Assembly (NCBI GenBank): GCA_902532675.1
Contig: CACAIY010000003.1
Span: forward strand, 1 to 64,000
DNA from: an uncultured SAR86 cluster bacterium
Lineage (GTDB): Bacteria > Pseudomonadota > Gammaproteobacteria > Magnimaribacterales > Magnimaribacteraceae
Direction of reading: 5' to 3'
Length of the DNA stretch: 64,000 nucleotides
A model generated the notes under the pieces. The model searched no databases, was not told the DNA's origin, and saw only the letters and a program-made list of their open reading frames with translations. This document shows positions 17,634 to 26,876 of the stretch, piece after piece (position 1 is the first letter of the stretch; the number at the start of each line of letters is the position of its first letter). The position numbers were made by a program, and so were the translations under genes.

Positions 17634-19064
17634 TTAGTCAGCGTAACCAACTACGGCTTTGGTTTCTAGGAATTCTTCAAATCCAAAAGGACCCCATTCT
17701 TTCCCATTACCTGATTGTTTGTAGCCTCCAAAAGGAGCAGTGAAATCAGCCTGAGCACCGTTGATTGCAATGCTACCTGCTCTGATTCTGTTCGCTACCT
17801 TTTTGGCGTGCTCTACATCACCTGAAGATACATAACCGTAAAGACCATATTCAGTATCATTAGCTATTGTGACCGCTTCTTCTTCATCTTTATAAGGAAG
17901 AATAGACAAAACAGGACCAAATATTTCTTCTCTGGCTATGGTCATATCATTATTAACATTAGCAAAAACAGTTGGACGCACGTAATAACCTGCATTTAAA
18001 CCCTCCGGTTTTCCAGGTCCTCCAGAAACCAGCTCAGCACCTTCTTCAATTCCTTTTTCTATAAGACCTTGAATCTTATTGAACTGAACTTCACTAACAA
18101 CTGGCCCTATGCCTGTATCTTCTGCAAAAGGATCTCCTACTTTAGTAGCCTCAGCAGCTTGTTTAGCAATTTCTTTTGCTTCGTCATGCCTCGATTCAGG
18201 TACCAACATTCTAGTTGGTGCATTACATGACTGCCCACTATTATTAAAGCAATGTCTGGCTCCACCAGTAATAGCAGATTCAAAATCAGCGTCATCTAGG
18301 ATGATGTTTGCTGATTTCCCACCTAGTTCCTGAGCAACTCGCTTAACAGTGTCGGCTGAACCTTTTGCAACCGCAATACCTGCTCTTGTTGATCCTGTAA
18401 AGGACATCATGTCTATTCCTGGATGACAAGACATAGCTTCTCCAACAGTTGGTCCATCTCCGTTAACTAGATTAAATACTCCAGCCGGAACACCAGCTTC
18501 GTGTATTACTTCTGCAAAAAGCATAGCATTAAGAGGAGCTATTTCAGTTGGTTTGAGGATCATGGTGCAACCGGCAGCAATTGCAGGAGCAACTTTGCAT
18601 GAAATCTGGTTAATCGGCCAGTTCCATGGAGTGATCATACCCACAACGCCTATAGGCTCTTTTCTTAGTAAGGTTTTACCTTTAGTTTCTTCCCACTCAA
18701 AGCCTTGCAATATTTCAATTGCTTGAGCAAAGTGTCCAAGTCCTGTAGCAGCTTGAGCTGCTTTAGATAATGATAAAGGCGCTCCCATTTCCATAGATAT
18801 AGTTTCAGCTATCTCATCATATTTAGACTGATACACTTCAACTATTTTGCCAAGAATTGCTAGTCTTTCTTCTACACTAGTTTGACTGAAAGAATTAAAG
18901 GCTTTAGAGGCAGCTTCGACAGCTTTATCAACATCAGCAGCACTGCCCATAGCAATACTACCTATTACTTCTTCATTCGCTGGGTTAAGTACATCAAAAG
19001 AATTAACGCCTTCCGCAGGGTCAACCCATTCTCCATCTATATAAAATTGTTCATATGTTTTCAT
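17634..19064 (-). CDS. Aldehyde dehydrogenase
   Basis: NAD(P)-dependent oxidation of an aldehyde to an acid; 476 residues, standard for the family. Catalytic Cys in NNSGQSCNAPTRMLV (~277), catalytic Glu in AQELGGKSANIILDDADFE (~246), cofactor-binding GMITPWNWP and FTGSTRAG. A strong AGAAGGAG ribosome site precedes ATG 19064. The carboxylase beta-subunit gene is 68 bases upstream on the same strand. Substrate not readable; context suggests aldehydes from lipid or branched-chain catabolism. Confidence 0.93.
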   Translation of the reverse strand: MKTYEQFYIDGEWVDPAEGVNSFDVLNPANEEVIGSIAMGSAADVDKAVEAASKAFNSFSQTSVEERLAILGKIVEVYQSKYDEIAETISMEMGAPLSLSKAAQAATGLGHFAQAIEILQGFEWEETKGKTLLRKEPIGVVGMITPWNWPINQISCKVAPAIAAGCTMILKPTEIAPLNAMLFAEVIHEAGVPAGVFNLVNGDGPTVGEAMSCHPGIDMMSFTGSTRAGIAVAKGSADTVKRVAQELGGKSANIILDDADFESAITGGARHCFNNSGQSCNAPTRMLVPESRHDEAKEIAKQAAEATKVGDPFAEDTGIGPVVSEVQFNKIQGLIEKGIEEGAELVSGGPGKPEGLNAGYYVRPTVFANVNNDMTIAREEIFGPVLSILPYKDEEEAVTIANDTEYGLYGYVSSGDVEHAKKVANRIRAGSIAINGAQADFTAPFGGYKQSGNGKEWGPFGFEEFLETKAVVGYAD

Positions 19065-19132
19065 TTTCCATACTCCTTCTTTATTAAAGATAAGTATATA
19101 TTACGTTTAAAGAAAGTTAAGCTATTTTGTAA

Positions 19133-20677
19133 CTAAGAATTTCGCTTAATTAATGATGCTCTTAGTTGATGTTGAATTCTTTCAGCCCATAGTGAGATAT
19201 ATTTTCTTGTTTCTCTTGGGTCTATGATCTCATGCACTGAAAACGCTTCAGCTCGTGGAAACGGATTCTGGTTTTTAGCCATTTTATTTTCTAACTCTTT
19301 TCTCTTAGCTTCAGGATCTTTCGCTGCAGCAATTTCCTTTTTGAATGCTACTGCCACGCCTCCTTCTAAAGGAAGAGGGCCTGATTCAGAAGAAGGCCAA
19401 GCTAAAACATAGCCATCGGGTCCATAATGCGCTGCAGCAGCAACTCCAAAAGATTTTCTTATCATAACAGTAGTCCAAGGGACAGTTGATTCTGTACAAG
19501 CAAGAACCGCCTGCGTTCCATGGAGTATAGTGCCTTCTTTTTCAGCTTCAGGACCTATTAGAAAACCTGGTTCATCAACTAAACTAACTATAGGGATATT
19601 AAACGTGTCACATAATTTAAGAAACCTAGTAGTTTTTTGGGCTCCTTCTGCCGACATAGAGCCCGCGTAAAAATTTGAGTCATTAGCGAAGATTGCTACT
19701 GCATAACCATTTATCCTGGCAAATCCGGTGATAATTCCTCTGCCAAAAAATTTAGTCATTTCAAAAAAAGAACCTTTATCAAAAACTAGATTGACTATAT
19801 CCCTCATTTCATATGATTTTTGTCTTTCCTTTGGAATAATAGAAAGTAGAGCTTCTTCTTCTCTATCATGAGGATCATCTGATTCAATTCTGGGAGTCAG
19901 CTCATACACATTTTGTGGAAAGAACGATAAGAATTTACCAATTTGTTTAAAAGCATCTTCTTCTGATTCAGCAACATTATCTGTTACACCGTTAAGTTTA
20001 TGGATTTGCGAGCCTCCCAGCTCTTCTTTGGTCATCTTCTTGCCAAAAGCTCTTTCCACTACGGCAGGGCCTGCGACTAAGATTTGAGCGGTTTCTTTGG
20101 TCATTACCCTAAAGTGAGAAGCAACAAACCTAGCTGCTGGCATGCCAGCTACTGGTCCCAAAGCAGCTGATGCTACAGGAATCTCTCTAAGTGTATCTGC
20201 AACTGATTTAAATCTAGATTTTGAGAATACTGGATCTCCACCGTAACCTTTACCTTTCTTACCTGGTCCTGCTACAGAACCTCCTCCTCCTTCATGGAGC
20301 CTTATTAAAGGTACTTTGTACTTTAAAGCTAGTTCTTCAGTGTAGACGCTCTTCCTTAAACCAGCAGAATTAGGTGACCCACCTTTGACTGTAAAATCTT
20401 CTCCTCCTACTACTACCTGCTTTCCTGAGATTTTTCCAAAACCCAATATGAAGTTTGCAGGAGTTAAAGACTCTATTTCGCCTTTTTCATTAGTTTCGGA
20501 ACCGCCAGCTATCTCTCCTTGCTCTTGAAAAGAACCTTTATCCAATAGTAGATCTATTCTTTCTCGTAAAGTTAGACGTCCTTTAGCATGCTGCAGATCA
20601 ATAGCCTTGTCGCCACCTTGTTGTTTAGCAAGCGAACGTCTTTTTTTCAGTTCAACTGTTTCTTTCTTCCAATTCAT
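19133..20677 (-). CDS. Acyl-CoA carboxylase, carboxyltransferase (beta) subunit
   Basis: 514 residues of the propionyl-CoA/methylcrotonyl-CoA carboxylase beta type. The N-terminal GRLTLRERIDLLLDKGSFQE is the family signature; also SPNSAGLRKSVYTEELALKY, RLHEGGGGSVAGPG and, in the second crotonase-like half, GFARINGYAVAIFANDSNF and PIVSLVDEPGFLIGP. It transfers CO2 from biotin to an acyl-CoA. The partner biotin-carboxylase alpha subunit is not in the window. The gene begins 10 bases after the mature 3' end of tRNA-Arg with no clear ribosome site, so it may be read from the tRNA transcript. Exact acyl substrate unknown. Confidence 0.9.
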   Translation of the reverse strand: MNWKKETVELKKRRSLAKQQGGDKAIDLQHAKGRLTLRERIDLLLDKGSFQEQGEIAGGSETNEKGEIESLTPANFILGFGKISGKQVVVGGEDFTVKGGSPNSAGLRKSVYTEELALKYKVPLIRLHEGGGGSVAGPGKKGKGYGGDPVFSKSRFKSVADTLREIPVASAALGPVAGMPAARFVASHFRVMTKETAQILVAGPAVVERAFGKKMTKEELGGSQIHKLNGVTDNVAESEEDAFKQIGKFLSFFPQNVYELTPRIESDDPHDREEEALLSIIPKERQKSYEMRDIVNLVFDKGSFFEMTKFFGRGIITGFARINGYAVAIFANDSNFYAGSMSAEGAQKTTRFLKLCDTFNIPIVSLVDEPGFLIGPEAEKEGTILHGTQAVLACTESTVPWTTVMIRKSFGVAAAAHYGPDGYVLAWPSSESGPLPLEGGVAVAFKKEIAAAKDPEAKRKELENKMAKNQNPFPRAEAFSVHEIIDPRETRKYISLWAERIQHQLRASLIKRNS

Positions 20678-20687
20678 ATTTTTCTAG

Positions 20688-20761
20688 TGCCCCGTACAGG
20701 ATTTGAACCTATGGCCTCTGGATTAGGAATCCAGCGCTCTATCCGACTGAGCTAACGGGGC
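20688..20761 (-). tRNA. tRNA-Arg(CCU)
   Basis: 74 nt. Acceptor GCCCCGT/ACGGGGC, D-arm TTAGCTCAGTCGGATAGAGC, anticodon stem CTGGA/TCCAG with loop TTCCTAA; anticodon CCT (plus-strand AGG at 20725-20727). T-arm pairs TAGG-TTCAAAT-CCTG. Discriminator A is followed by CTAG, so CCA is not encoded, unlike the other three tRNAs here. Reads AGG arginine codons. Confidence 0.95.
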
Positions 20762-20846
20762 CTTCAAAACTATTCTAACAATAGGAATAGAGAATATAGA
20801 AGATAATATTTTAGATATTGAATAGGTTCTATTAACAACAAGGCAG

Positions 20847-21320
20847 TTATAATTTAGTAGGATTTTCTGCTCCCGGATAGACAATTTCTGGATCAAAAAC
20901 TTTTTCGTCTTCAGTAAACTCTAACTCAACCCCATCTTCTGTAACGTTTTGAAGAGATCTATAAAAACATGACTTGTATCCGACATGACAACTTGCCCCT
21001 AATCCTTTTATAGTAACTTTTAGCAACAAAGAGTCTTGATCATCATCAATTAAAATTTCGTCAACTTCATGAATCATTCCACTAGAATCACCTTTTTTCC
21101 ACAACACCTCTCTACTACGACTCCAGTAGTAAGCCTCCTTAGTTTCTATAGTTTTCCTTAAAGAATCTTCATTCATATATCCCAGCATTAAGACTTCTCC
21201 AGATGACGTTTCTGTAACTACTGCCGGTATAATTCCGTTTAAGTCAAATTTAGGAGCAAGAACTTTCCCCTCTTCAACTTGTTCTATACTCTCTCTTTTA
21301 GCAAAAATTACTTTATTCAC
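20847..21320 (-). CDS. hisI: Phosphoribosyl-AMP cyclohydrolase
   Basis: Third step of histidine synthesis: opens the purine ring of PR-AMP. Motifs: VLMLGYMNEDSLRKTIET, YYWSRSREVLWKKGDSSG (~66-83) and the zinc/catalytic Cys pair GASCHVGYKSCFY (~108-120). It is the stand-alone type, without a HisE domain, but has an extra acidic C-terminal tail of about 30 residues (VELEFTEDEKVFDPEIVYPG) making 157 residues. No other his genes are near. Its start is divergent from ccmA, with about 110 bases between. Confidence 0.95.
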   Translation of the reverse strand: MNKVIFAKRESIEQVEEGKVLAPKFDLNGIIPAVVTETSSGEVLMLGYMNEDSLRKTIETKEAYYWSRSREVLWKKGDSSGMIHEVDEILIDDDQDSLLLKVTIKGLGASCHVGYKSCFYRSLQNVTEDGVELEFTEDEKVFDPEIVYPGAENPTKL

Positions 21321-21429
21321 AGTTGTCCTTAAATTTTAAGGAGAGCATTTTATCAGAAGTACCTTCTTACTAAACACTAATTGACAACATTCTGTTCAAT
21401 TAAAATTTTTGATAAAATAGTAATCTCAA
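21321..21429. promoter_or_regulatory. hisI/ccmA divergent intergenic region
   Basis: Holds the upstream signals for both hisI (-) and the ccm operon (+). TTGACA occurs at 21381-21386 and TAAAAT at 21413-21418, but their spacing (26) is wrong for one promoter; AATTTT at 21404 is a poor -10. ATTGACA...TGTTCAAT (21380-21400) forms an imperfect inverted repeat. ccmA has no obvious ribosome site and could be leaderless. Confidence 0.3.
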
Positions 21430-22041
21430 ATGCTTCCAAAGTTAAAAGTCTCAAATCTGTCTTGCATAAGAGCAGACAATCAACTATTTAAAAATTTAAG
21501 TTTTGAAGTAAACCCTGGTCAAAATATAGAAATTATTGGATCTAATGGCTCTGGAAAGACCACTTTACTAAGGATTTTGCTTGGCTTAATTGATATAGGC
21601 GATGGCGAAGTGGAATGGTTAGATGGAGAAGGAAATTATCACAAGTTTAGGAATATAGAATGTTTTTATCAAGGACATTCGTTGGGAATAAAAAATTTAT
21701 TAAGTGCTCAAGAAAATTTAAGATTATCCAGTTATTCTTTCGGGGTTTCTGAAGAAAAGATTTCTTCATCGCTAAACAGGGTTGGGATTAGGAATCATTC
21801 TTCATTGACTTCAGAGCTCTCAGTTGGCCAGAAGAAAAGGATTTCAATAGCTAGATGGCTTTTAAAAGATTTCGGTATTTATTTTATTGATGAACCATTT
21901 TCTGCACTTGATGATCAGGCTTCTAATTTAATTGTTGAAATAATTGAAGAATTGAACGCTAAAGGAGCTTCTTTTGTAATAACTGGACATAGACCTTCCG
22001 AAGTTACATCCAATCAAATCACTTTAGATCATGAAATCTAA
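21430..22041 (+). CDS. ccmA: Cytochrome c maturation ATPase CcmA
   Basis: ATP-binding subunit of the CcmAB complex, which drives release of holo-CcmE from CcmC during cytochrome c maturation. 203 residues: Walker A GSNGSGKTTLLRILLG (~38-53), ABC signature LSVGQKKRISIARWLL (~135-150), Walker B IYFIDEPFSALDD (~155-167). First gene of a nine-gene ccm operon in the classical order; the end overlaps ccmB by 11 bases. Confidence 0.97.
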   Translation: MLPKLKVSNLSCIRADNQLFKNLSFEVNPGQNIEIIGSNGSGKTTLLRILLGLIDIGDGEVEWLDGEGNYHKFRNIECFYQGHSLGIKNLLSAQENLRLSSYSFGVSEEKISSSLNRVGIRNHSSLTSELSVGQKKRISIARWLLKDFGIYFIDEPFSALDDQASNLIVEIIEELNAKGASFVITGHRPSEVTSNQITLDHEI

Positions 22042-22705
22042 TATCTATAACTGGTTCTTTTTAATTTTAAGAAGAGATTTACTCTTGGCCTTTAGGAGGT
22101 CTTCAACTTACATCACGCCACTGATCTTCTTTTTAATCGTAATTAGCTTTTTCCCTATAGCCTTGAGCCCTGATCAAGACTTTTTGAGGTCGTTGGCCCC
22201 TGGAGTAATCTGGATAGCAGCTCTATTATCTTCTCTATTAGCTATAGAAACTATATTTAGCGAAGACTTTAGGGATGGAACTTTAGATGAGTTTTTCATT
22301 TCAAATGATCCTTCTTTCGTTTTGGTTTTTGCGAAAGTACTTTGTCATTGGTTTGTTACGGGATTCCCTATCTTATTAGCTTCAATAATAAGTGCTTTAA
22401 TATTGTATTTGCCCTTAAGCAGTCTTCTACCAATGATCTGTAGTTTAATTCTAGGAACCTTCTTCATGAGTCTATTGGGTGCGATCGGAGCTGCTCTTTC
22501 ATTAGGCAAGTCAGCAATATTGAGTGCGATAATAGTTCTACCTTTCTCTATTCCTACTCTGCTGATGGGAACGGCAGCAGTAGCTTCGGCTATTGATTAT
22601 CAAGATTTTTCAGGTTTCTTACTAATTATGGGAGCTATGCTTGCAATAGGAATACCTGGACTTTGCTTATTAACCGTTGAGGCAATACTTTTAAATTATG
22701 AATAA
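22031..22705 (+). CDS. ccmB: Cytochrome c maturation membrane protein CcmB
   Basis: Inner-membrane partner of CcmA, 224 residues with six hydrophobic segments. The N-terminal FLILRRDLLLAFRRSSTYITPL is typical, as is the SLLAIETIFSEDFRDGTLDE region after the second segment. Overlaps ccmA upstream and ccmC (8 bases) downstream, indicating tight translational coupling. Confidence 0.95.
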   Translation: MKSNIYNWFFLILRRDLLLAFRRSSTYITPLIFFLIVISFFPIALSPDQDFLRSLAPGVIWIAALLSSLLAIETIFSEDFRDGTLDEFFISNDPSFVLVFAKVLCHWFVTGFPILLASIISALILYLPLSSLLPMICSLILGTFFMSLLGAIGAALSLGKSAILSAIIVLPFSIPTLLMGTAAVASAIDYQDFSGFLLIMGAMLAIGIPGLCLLTVEAILLNYE

Positions 22706-23462
22706 GATGTGGAATTATATTAAAGATTGGTTTATTGAAATGGGCTCACCTCCTTTATTCTTTAAATGGTCCTCAAAAATTTTACCTTGGTTAATGTTAG
22801 TAACTTTTGTTGTTTTTATTTTAGGACTTGCTTGGGGACTTTTTTACTCGCCTACTGATTACAAACAAGGAGATGTTTATAGAATTATTTATATACATGT
22901 GCCTTCTGCAATATTAGGCCAATCTATCTTTATGTTCATGGCTGTATGCGGATTTATAACTATGGTTTGGAGAGTAAAGATTTCTGGTATGTTATTAAAA
23001 TCAGCAGCTCCAATAGGTGCTAGTTTTACTTTATTAGCATTACTAACTGGCTCTATTTGGGGCAAGCCTACATGGGGGACTTGGTGGGTTTGGGATGCTA
23101 GATTGACTTCAACTTTAATCTTGTTTTTTATCTATGCTGCAATTATAGGTTTACATTCTTCAATAGATAATAAATCAAGGGCTGATCGAGCTATTTCTAT
23201 ACTTTCTATAGTAGGTATAGCAATTATTCCTATAATCAAAAAATCTGTAGATTGGTGGCAGACTTTGCATCAACCTTCAACTTTTACTTTAACTTCTGCA
23301 CCTAGTATGACTCCTGATATGTATCAGCCTCTTTTAGTTTGTGTTTTAGGATTTTATTTAGTCTTCGCCTTACTATTAACGATGAATCTAAGAGCAGAAG
23401 TGGTTGCAAGAGAAAAGAATAGATCTTGGGTTTCTAAGCAACTTTTAAACGTAGACAAATGA
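22698..23462 (+). CDS. ccmC: Cytochrome c maturation haem-handling protein CcmC
   Basis: Delivers haem to CcmE. 254 residues, six transmembrane segments; the tryptophan-rich WWD motif is WGTWWVWDARLTS (~126-138), flanked by the expected haem-ligand His residues in YIHVPSA and LHQPST. Ends at 23462, where ccmD begins. Confidence 0.96.
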   Translation: MNKMWNYIKDWFIEMGSPPLFFKWSSKILPWLMLVTFVVFILGLAWGLFYSPTDYKQGDVYRIIYIHVPSAILGQSIFMFMAVCGFITMVWRVKISGMLLKSAAPIGASFTLLALLTGSIWGKPTWGTWWVWDARLTSTLILFFIYAAIIGLHSSIDNKSRADRAISILSIVGIAIIPIIKKSVDWWQTLHQPSTFTLTSAPSMTPDMYQPLLVCVLGFYLVFALLLTMNLRAEVVAREKNRSWVSKQLLNVDK

Positions 23463-23617
23463 TGGAACAAATATCTTCAATAATTTATATGGATGGAAAT
23501 GGTTTATACGTTTGGTCATGCCTTTTAGTCTTAATTTTGATTGTTAGTATAAATATTTATTTACCAACTAGAAGGTTAAAAAAAATATACAAAGAGGTAA
23601 AAACTAAATTCCGATGA
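23462..23617 (+). CDS. ccmD: Cytochrome c maturation small membrane protein CcmD
   Basis: 51-residue protein: a short N-terminus (MEQISSIIYMDGNGLYVWS), one hydrophobic helix (~17-33) and a strongly basic tail (PTRRLKKIYKEVKTK), exactly the CcmD plan. It stabilises the CcmABCD/holo-CcmE complex. ATG 23462 (or ATG 23459) overlaps the ccmC stop; the TGA at 23615-23617 overlaps the ccmE start at 23614. Position between ccmC and ccmE clinches the call. Confidence 0.93.
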   Translation: MEQISSIIYMDGNGLYVWSCLLVLILIVSINIYLPTRRLKKIYKEVKTKFR

Positions 23618-24039
23618 ACCCTATTAGAAAACAACGAATATATGCCCTCATAGCTATACTAGCAGGTTCTATTCTGGCAGTTGGGCTCGTTATCTCTGCT
23701 TTATCAAAAAATTTAAACTTATTTTATTCTCCAACTGATCTTTTAAATAATAATCTTTCGTCAGATACATTAATCAGGGCTGGAGGTATGGTTAGAGAGG
23801 GATCTATAAAAAGAAGTAGTGATTCATTAAGTATTGCATTCACTGTAACTGACTTTAAGAATGACTTATTAATAAATTATTCTGGCATTTTGCCTGATCT
23901 ATTTTCTGAAAAAGCTGGCGTTGTTGTTCAAGGTTATCTTGAGAGTGAAGGTACTTTTAGGGCAGTTGAGGTTTTAGCAAAACATGATGAAAATTATATG
24001 CCGCCCGAAGTTGCAAAACTACTGGAAGAGGATGAATGA
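23614..24039 (+). CDS. ccmE: Haem chaperone CcmE
   Basis: Periplasmic, membrane-anchored haem chaperone, 141 residues. N-terminal RKQRIYALIAILAGSILAVG anchor; beta-barrel core with RAGGMVREGSI; the covalent haem-binding His and nearby Tyr are in AKHDENYMPP (~125-134). Overlaps ccmD and ccmF by 4 bases each. Confidence 0.97.
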   Translation: MNPIRKQRIYALIAILAGSILAVGLVISALSKNLNLFYSPTDLLNNNLSSDTLIRAGGMVREGSIKRSSDSLSIAFTVTDFKNDLLINYSGILPDLFSEKAGVVVQGYLESEGTFRAVEVLAKHDENYMPPEVAKLLEEDE

Positions 24040-25931
24040 TACCTGAAATAGGTCATATTTTACTTGTTATAGCTTTAGTTTTAAGTTTTGTTGGTGGACT
24101 AGGAGCCTTTGCTCTTAAAAGAGAACTTCCTGTACTAAAGATTTCCTTTATCTTGAACTTGTTACTAATTGGATCGTTCTTTGCCTTAATATACTCTTTT
24201 GTTATTGACGACTTTTCTGTTGCTTACGTTGCGCAGAATTCCAACACAAATTTACCGATCTACTATAAATTTGCAGCTACTTGGGGCGCTCATGAAGGCT
24301 CTTTGATCTTGTGGATTCTATCAATGAATATATGGTTATTAACATTTATATTTTTTGATAACAGTAAAAATACTAATTTTTCTAACTATGTTTTTGGAGT
24401 TTGTTGTTTAGTAATATTTTCTTTTCTTTTATTCACAATATTTACTTCAAATCCATTTGAAAGGATATTGCCTATTCCTCCAATAAACGGAGCAGATTTA
24501 AATCCTTCTTTGCAAGATTTTGCTTTTACAGTTCATCCCCCGTTACTTTACTTTGGATATTCTGGATTGCTAATACCTTTTGCCATATCTATTTCTGCGA
24601 TGTTAAGTGGTCAGCCAAATAAGGACTGGGCATCCAGTTCAAGGCCATGGACACTGTTGGCCTGTAGTTTCCTAACAATTGGAATAGGTTTAGGTAGTTG
24701 GTGGGCCTATTATGAATTAGGTTGGGGAGGATGGTGGTTCTGGGACCCTGTAGAAAACGCTGCTTTTGTGCCTTGGCTTTTAGCCGTAGCTTTAGTCCAC
24801 TCACTGCTTGTTACTGAGAATCGCAACATATTTATAAATTGGTCGCTATTACTATCTATCTTTGCATTTGCTGCCAGCTTATTAGGCACTTTTTTAGTAC
24901 GTTCAGGAATTCTAACGTCTGTTCATGCTTTTGCATTAGATCCTGAAAGAGGGTTATTTATACTTGGTATTTTCTCATTCTTTGTTTTAGGAGGGCTCGT
25001 GATTTTTGCCTTTAAGAATTCAACAAACAATGTCGCATCTTTTTATTCATTAAATTCAAAAGAATTTGGCTTACTCTTAAATAATTTGCTATTGGTAGTT
25101 TTGGCAGTGTCTATTCTATTTGGAACTTTATACCCACTTATTTATGAAGCTTTTACAGATGGAAAACAAATTTCAGTAGGTGCTCCTTACTTTGAGTTTA
25201 TTATATTTCCCTTCGCAATATTGTTAGGTTTACTGCAAGGAATAGCTTTGTATATATCATGGGGCAGTACAAAATCTTTCAGTTTTATTGGTAAATTAAT
25301 CGTAGAAGCCATCTCAATTTCCCTTTTAACTCTTGTTTTACTTTTTATTTTATTTGATGAACTAATATCAGCTTCTTTCTTTGCAATATTTATATTTGCC
25401 TGGATATTGGCAGGTTCTTTAATGATTAATTTTTCCTTTAAATCCTTTGCAAATTACTTAGATTTTGTAAACAGAAGAATAGGGGTTATGTTATCGCACA
25501 TAGGCATGGCCTTGCTGGTTCTTGGGATTGGGGTAGTATCCTCTTACTCTAGTGAAAAAGAGCTCATAATTAAGCCCGGAGAAAAGGTGGAATTCCTCAA
25601 TAAGGATATAGAATTATTGGCTATAAAAGATGTTCAAGGTCCAAATTTCATTTCGAAGACCGCAGAGATAAAAGTTTCTGATGATAAAAGAGTTTTTAAT
25701 ATTCAATCAGAAAAAAGAACTTATTTCCCCTCTGGTCAAGTTACTACTGAAGCTGGAATAGATACAGGACTTTTTAGAGATTTTTATGTTTCGATGGGGG
25801 ATAATTTCAAAGAAGATTCGTGGTCATTTAGACTACAAAGCAAACCTTTTATTAGATGGATATGGTTGGGAGCTCTGTTGATCACTTTAGGAACATTTAT
25901 TTCAAGTATTAATTTAATCAGAAAACAGTAG
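24036..25931 (+). CDS. ccmF: Cytochrome c haem lyase subunit CcmF
   Basis: Core of the haem-ligation complex; 631 residues with many transmembrane segments. WWD domain WGGWWFWDPVENAAFVPWLL (~230-249); other family stretches are KFAATWGAHEGSLILWIL, DFAFTVHPPLLYFGYSGL and SLLGTFLVRSGILTSVHAFA. The C-terminal periplasmic portion (~500-600) precedes a last helix. Shares a base with ccmG (stop/start at 25931). Confidence 0.97.
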   Translation: MIPEIGHILLVIALVLSFVGGLGAFALKRELPVLKISFILNLLLIGSFFALIYSFVIDDFSVAYVAQNSNTNLPIYYKFAATWGAHEGSLILWILSMNIWLLTFIFFDNSKNTNFSNYVFGVCCLVIFSFLLFTIFTSNPFERILPIPPINGADLNPSLQDFAFTVHPPLLYFGYSGLLIPFAISISAMLSGQPNKDWASSSRPWTLLACSFLTIGIGLGSWWAYYELGWGGWWFWDPVENAAFVPWLLAVALVHSLLVTENRNIFINWSLLLSIFAFAASLLGTFLVRSGILTSVHAFALDPERGLFILGIFSFFVLGGLVIFAFKNSTNNVASFYSLNSKEFGLLLNNLLLVVLAVSILFGTLYPLIYEAFTDGKQISVGAPYFEFIIFPFAILLGLLQGIALYISWGSTKSFSFIGKLIVEAISISLLTLVLLFILFDELISASFFAIFIFAWILAGSLMINFSFKSFANYLDFVNRRIGVMLSHIGMALLVLGIGVVSSYSSEKELIIKPGEKVEFLNKDIELLAIKDVQGPNFISKTAEIKVSDDKRVFNIQSEKRTYFPSGQVTTEAGIDTGLFRDFYVSMGDNFKEDSWSFRLQSKPFIRWIWLGALLITLGTFISSINLIRKQ

Positions 25932-26464
25932 TGAAAAACCTTCTAAATTTATTACCCTTAATCGCTTTTGTTATTCTTATTGCAGTTCTTTATTCTTTTT
26001 TAACTCAAGATAATGACCAATTAGAGTCAGTACTTGTTGATCAGTCTGTTCCAGAATTCAGACTACCTAGCCTGGAAAATCCAGAGATTACTATCTCTAA
26101 AAGTAACATTAATAAATTGCCAGCTGTGATAAATGTATGGGCAACTTGGTGTATAGCTTGCAAAGTAGAACATCCTTTCTTAATGAAATTAAAAGAAGAA
26201 TCTATTGTGACAGTCTACGGTCTTAACTATAAAGATAACAGAAGAAAAGCTTTGGATCTTTTAAAAAAAGATGGAAATCCATTTGAATTAAGTATTTTTG
26301 ATGAGCATGGAAAGCTAGCAATAGATTTAGGAGTTTACGGAGCACCAGAGACTTTTTTTATAGATAAAACAGGAATTATTAGAGAAAGGCATGTAGGGGC
26401 CTTGACGACGAAAGTATGGAAAGAAAAATTTGAGAGATTCTTAAATGAGGATAATGATGTTTAG
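25931..26464 (+). CDS. ccmG: Periplasmic thioredoxin CcmG/DsbE
   Basis: Membrane-anchored thioredoxin that reduces apocytochrome c or CcmH. 177 residues; N-terminal helix (~4-23), then VPEFRLPSLENPE, active site WATWCIACKVEH (Cys pair ~76/79) and the cis-Pro region GVYGAPETFFIDKTG. CIAC replaces the more common CPTC; otherwise typical. GTG start at 25931 next to the ccmF stop. Electrons would come from the DsbD encoded at 52961-55015. Confidence 0.95.
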   Translation: MKNLLNLLPLIAFVILIAVLYSFLTQDNDQLESVLVDQSVPEFRLPSLENPEITISKSNINKLPAVINVWATWCIACKVEHPFLMKLKEESIVTVYGLNYKDNRRKALDLLKKDGNPFELSIFDEHGKLAIDLGVYGAPETFFIDKTGIIRERHVGALTTKVWKEKFERFLNEDNDV

Positions 26465-26849
26465 GAAATTGTTAACAATATTTTTTGCCACTTTTATTTT
26501 TGGATTAACTTTAGCTGAAGAACCAAATGAAGTTTATCCCTTTGAAGACAGCATTCATGAAGAAAGATTTCTGTCTCTGTTGAACGAACTTAGGTGTCCT
26601 AAATGCCAAGGTTCAAACCTAGCTGGCTCAAATGCTCCTATAGCAATTGATCTAAAAAGAGAGGTTTATAGACTCGTAAAATTAGGAAAAACTGAGAAGG
26701 AAGTAAAGACTTATTTAGTAGATAGATACGGTAATTTTATTGTTTATGACCCTCCTTTTGAGTCTGATACTTATGCCTTGTGGCTAGCTCCTCTAATAAT
26801 CTTTTTGATTACAATTTCTGTAATTTTATTCAGAAGATTTTCTAATTAA
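26445..26849 (+). CDS. ccmH: Cytochrome c maturation protein CcmH (N-terminal type, CcmL)
   Basis: Thiol-oxidoreductase subunit of the haem lyase. 134 residues: signal peptide, then the LRCPKCQGSNLAGSNAPIA motif with the redox CxxC (~50-53), and a C-terminal anchor (~108-128). Several starts are possible (26445, 26454, 26457); MFRKLLTIFFATFIFGLTLA from 26457 gives the cleanest signal peptide. The start region overlaps the ccmG end. The CcmI part is a separate gene here. Confidence 0.95.
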   Translation: MRIMMFRKLLTIFFATFIFGLTLAEEPNEVYPFEDSIHEERFLSLLNELRCPKCQGSNLAGSNAPIAIDLKREVYRLVKLGKTEKEVKTYLVDRYGNFIVYDPPFESDTYALWLAPLIIFLITISVILFRRFSN

Positions 26850-26876
26850 AATGCAAACAACAGATAAAAGTCCCCT

